64,000 nucleotides of DNA from Thalassobacillus sp043497085. GTDB taxonomy: Bacteria; Bacillota; Bacilli; Bacillales; Halobacillaceae. Positions 62,485 through 64,000 of the stretch are shown one piece after another. The DNA is taken from the NCBI GenBank assembly GCA_043497085.1, contig JBIEKI010000001.1; one strand, written 5' to 3'. The notes under the pieces were generated by a model. The model was not told the origin of the DNA. It searched no databases and worked only from the letters and a program-made list of their open reading frames with translations. The translations under genes and the position numbers were made by a program. Every line of letters begins with the position of its first letter. Position 1 is the first letter of the stretch.

Positions 62485-63088
62485 ACGGTTTTTTGAGGTG
62501 GTTTTTAGTTTTATTGTTTTAATTGCATTAATACCTATTTTTCTAGTTTTAGCTATATTAATAATTAATGAAGACGGCCTACCGGTGTTCTTTAAGCAGA
62601 AAAGAAGTGGTAAGAATGGGTACCGGTTTGATCTATATAAGTTCAGATCCATGAGGGCAACACAATTACCTGACGTAAAAAATAAGTATGATATTTATGA
62701 CTGGAAAAATGGTATACCGGATGATTTTGTTTTTAAAACTGAGACTGATGAAAACCCGAATATTACAAGAATGGGGAGGTTCATCAGAAAATACAGCCTT
62801 GATGAACTACCACAATTTTATAATGTATTAAAAGGTGATATGAGCATTGTAGGACCACGTCCAGAGATTATTGAAATTACCAAGTACTACAATACTGAAC
62901 AAAAAAGGCGACTAGAAGTAAAACCGGGTATAACTGGATGGGCACAGGTGAACGGGAGAAGTGAGATGAACCACGGAGAAAAAATTAGATATGACTTATA
63001 TTATGTAGAGAATTTTAGTTTATGGTTGGACTTAAAAGTATTAATAAAGACTGTTAGTCAGGTGATTATTGGGAGAGGGTCTGTATAG
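62414..63088 (+). CDS. Undecaprenyl-phosphate sugar phosphotransferase (priming transferase)
   Basis: Monotopic PNPT-family enzyme of 224 residues. One N-terminal membrane helix (about 29-50), VFFKQKRSGKNGYRFDLYKF, KYSLDELPQFYNVLKGDM, VGPRPE and RLEVKPGITGWAQVNGRS are the catalytic signatures. It transfers a sugar-1-phosphate to undecaprenyl phosphate, the first step of repeat-unit synthesis. The ATG at 62414 has GGAGGT 11 bases upstream inside the preceding gene. Last gene of the locus; resembles EpsL. Confidence 0.9.
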   Translation: MSILLKKTKTIYKESKSSFQLTIKRFFEVVFSFIVLIALIPIFLVLAILIINEDGLPVFFKQKRSGKNGYRFDLYKFRSMRATQLPDVKNKYDIYDWKNGIPDDFVFKTETDENPNITRMGRFIRKYSLDELPQFYNVLKGDMSIVGPRPEIIEITKYYNTEQKRRLEVKPGITGWAQVNGRSEMNHGEKIRYDLYYVENFSLWLDLKVLIKTVSQVIIGRGSV

Positions 63089-63244
63089 TTCTTGTTCATC
63101 CCGCTTTTCTTGGGCATTATCGTTAGATGGCTCGATACATGAAAACCAGGCATGCTTGCGGCAGTCATGCAGGCTATGAGACTGCTAGGTGAAAGAGCTT
63201 AGAGAGTAGTAACACCCAGGATGGAGAGAGGCAACGTTTAATGC

Positions 63245-63750
63245 GCCACATTTTTCAATGCAGGTAAGCCGGCTTCTACAACCTTTGAAGCAGATTGACA
63301 AACACATAGATAGCCTTACTGTTTCCTTTTGTAATAAAACAATTTAATGAAGACTCGCTTATACATTTTTTGTTTAACAACGATGAGGGTATCAGAAGAT
63401 GAATGGTTGTTTATTTTTGATAGTATAATTATGGTGTCTCTATACAAGGAAAGCGCAGCTTTAGAAATATTGTCTATCAGGTTGGGAAGTCCTTATCTGT
63501 TAATAATCCAGAGATGGCTACTCGGTATAAGGGGATGATTGATAGAGGGAAGCATTGTCGCCAGGCTTATATTGCTTTAGGGAATAGGATGTTACGTATC
63601 GCTTTTTCTATGATACGTCATCAAACGCTCTATGAATCTAACGATTCAAGTTATGCACTCGCAGACGTTCTTAAGAAAAAATTAAGAGCTGACAATGTCC
63701 GGTTCTTTTATGATAAATTCGTCATTACTTCATCCGTTACTTCGGCTTAA
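63245..63750 (+). pseudogene. Degraded IS110-like transposase C-terminal fragment
   Basis: Near 63260 one frame reads LLQPLKQIDKHIDSL, and from about 63485 another reads GKSLSVNNPEMATRYKGMID then AYIALGNRMLRIAFSMIRHQ, ending at TAA 63748. Pattern and order resemble the C-terminal half of IS110-family transposases, interrupted by frameshifts and stops. The assignment is by resemblance only. Confidence 0.5.
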
Positions 63751-63880
63751 TGGTTTCGTTTGGTGAAAATAAGGCATTTTCTAGGATGGTAGATCACATA
63801 TTTTATGGTGCCTGAGGCTAATCGGAGACCTCGTGGGTCAGCGTTATGGATCTTGCCCTGCAAATACGAATAATTGAGTA

Positions 63881-63966
63881 TTGCGGACAGATTGAGCCAT
63901 CAGTGCGGTGATTTGAGCCACTATTTGCGGTCAACTGAGCCATTAAGTGCGGGGGTGAGAGCCACT
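63881..63966. repeat. Four 22-bp repeat units, probable IS21-type end
   Basis: Units begin at 63881, 63903, 63925 and 63947 with exact 22-base periodicity: [TG]TGCGG, 5-6 variable bases, then TGAGCCA (AGAGCCA in the last). IS21-family elements carry such multiple terminal transposase-binding repeats, so this may be one end of an element extending beyond the window or a solo remnant. Confidence 0.6.
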
Positions 63967-64000
63967 CTTATTAATGTAGCTAATAATATAAACAACCACT

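Larger units (their letters stand above)
63089..64000. other. Mobile-element debris at the right end of the locus
   Basis: 912 bases without an intact gene. It contains transposase-like fragments in shifting frames (63245-63750) and a four-unit 22-bp repeat (63881-63966). The interval 63089-63240 and the stretch 63751-63880 show nothing recognisable. It forms the right border of the exopolysaccharide locus. Confidence 0.55.

Noticed and set aside
63347..63538. A 63-codon frame as an independent gene
   Set aside because: It lies within transposase debris, lacks a ribosome-binding site and overlaps the better-supported fragment in another frame.

Overview
The window comes from a low-GC Gram-positive bacterium of the Bacillaceae. 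Strong AGGAGG ribosome-binding sites, frequent TTG and GTG starts, Ywq-type tyrosine kinase and phosphatase genes and an aco-type operon with a sigma-54 activator all fit Bacillus relatives. The very acidic secreted proteins suggest, by inference only, a halotolerant genus such as Halobacillus or Virgibacillus. No rRNA, tRNA, CRISPR array or known riboswitch class was recognised.

Region 1 (1-12.5 kb) concerns the cell surface. Two convergent secreted proteins, a glucosaminidase and a C39-type peptidase, are built from the same ~70-residue SH3/GW-like repeat. They are followed by a leftward operon (O-antigen-ligase-like protein, MurJ-like flippase, GT4 glycosyltransferase) divergent from a rightward pair (TagA/WecG-type and GT4 glycosyltransferases). 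Region 2 (12.6-15.5 kb) has a secreted, membrane-anchored PQQ-type beta-propeller and a secreted M14 carboxypeptidase.

Region 3 (15.5-38 kb) is the most striking part: a large catabolic island with two well-formed sigma-54 (-24/-12) promoters, closed by an AcoR-like sigma-54 activator. The first promoter drives a TPP-dependent enzyme and an SDR dehydrogenase. The second precedes a run of 18 genes without an obvious internal terminator: Fe-dependent alcohol dehydrogenase, SDR, two tandem substrate-binding lipoproteins, LivHMGF-type ABC transporter, zinc alcohol dehydrogenase, nitroreductase-like flavoprotein, acetoin-reductase-like SDR, aldehyde dehydrogenase, second zinc alcohol dehydrogenase, and a complete AcoABC-L type 2-oxo-acid/acetoin dehydrogenase complex. 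Together they look like import, oxidation and CoA-dependent cleavage of an unidentified alcohol or ketone substrate.

Region 4 (38-43.8 kb) holds an LD-carboxypeptidase, a GC-rich SPOR plus phosphodiester-glycosidase protein, a secreted 5'-nucleotidase and an orphan membrane protein. The two leftward genes share a duplicated upstream block. Long GC-rich hairpins, some in a recurrent two-hairpin arrangement, punctuate regions 1-4.

Region 5 (43.9-63.1 kb) is a Wzy-type exopolysaccharide locus: chain-length regulator, BY-kinase, two tandem PHP phosphatases, membrane 4,6-dehydratase, then a very AT-rich variable part with glycosyltransferases, Wzy, pyruvyltransferase, UDP-ManNAc dehydrogenase-like enzyme, heparinase-like lyase, Wzx, an unassigned Rossmann protein and the priming sugar transferase. 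The variable part is bordered or interrupted by decayed sequence: a degraded second copy of the dehydratase gene (49.6 kb), an IS110-like remnant (52.7 kb), and transposase debris plus a four-unit 22-bp repeat resembling an IS21-type end (63.1-64 kb).
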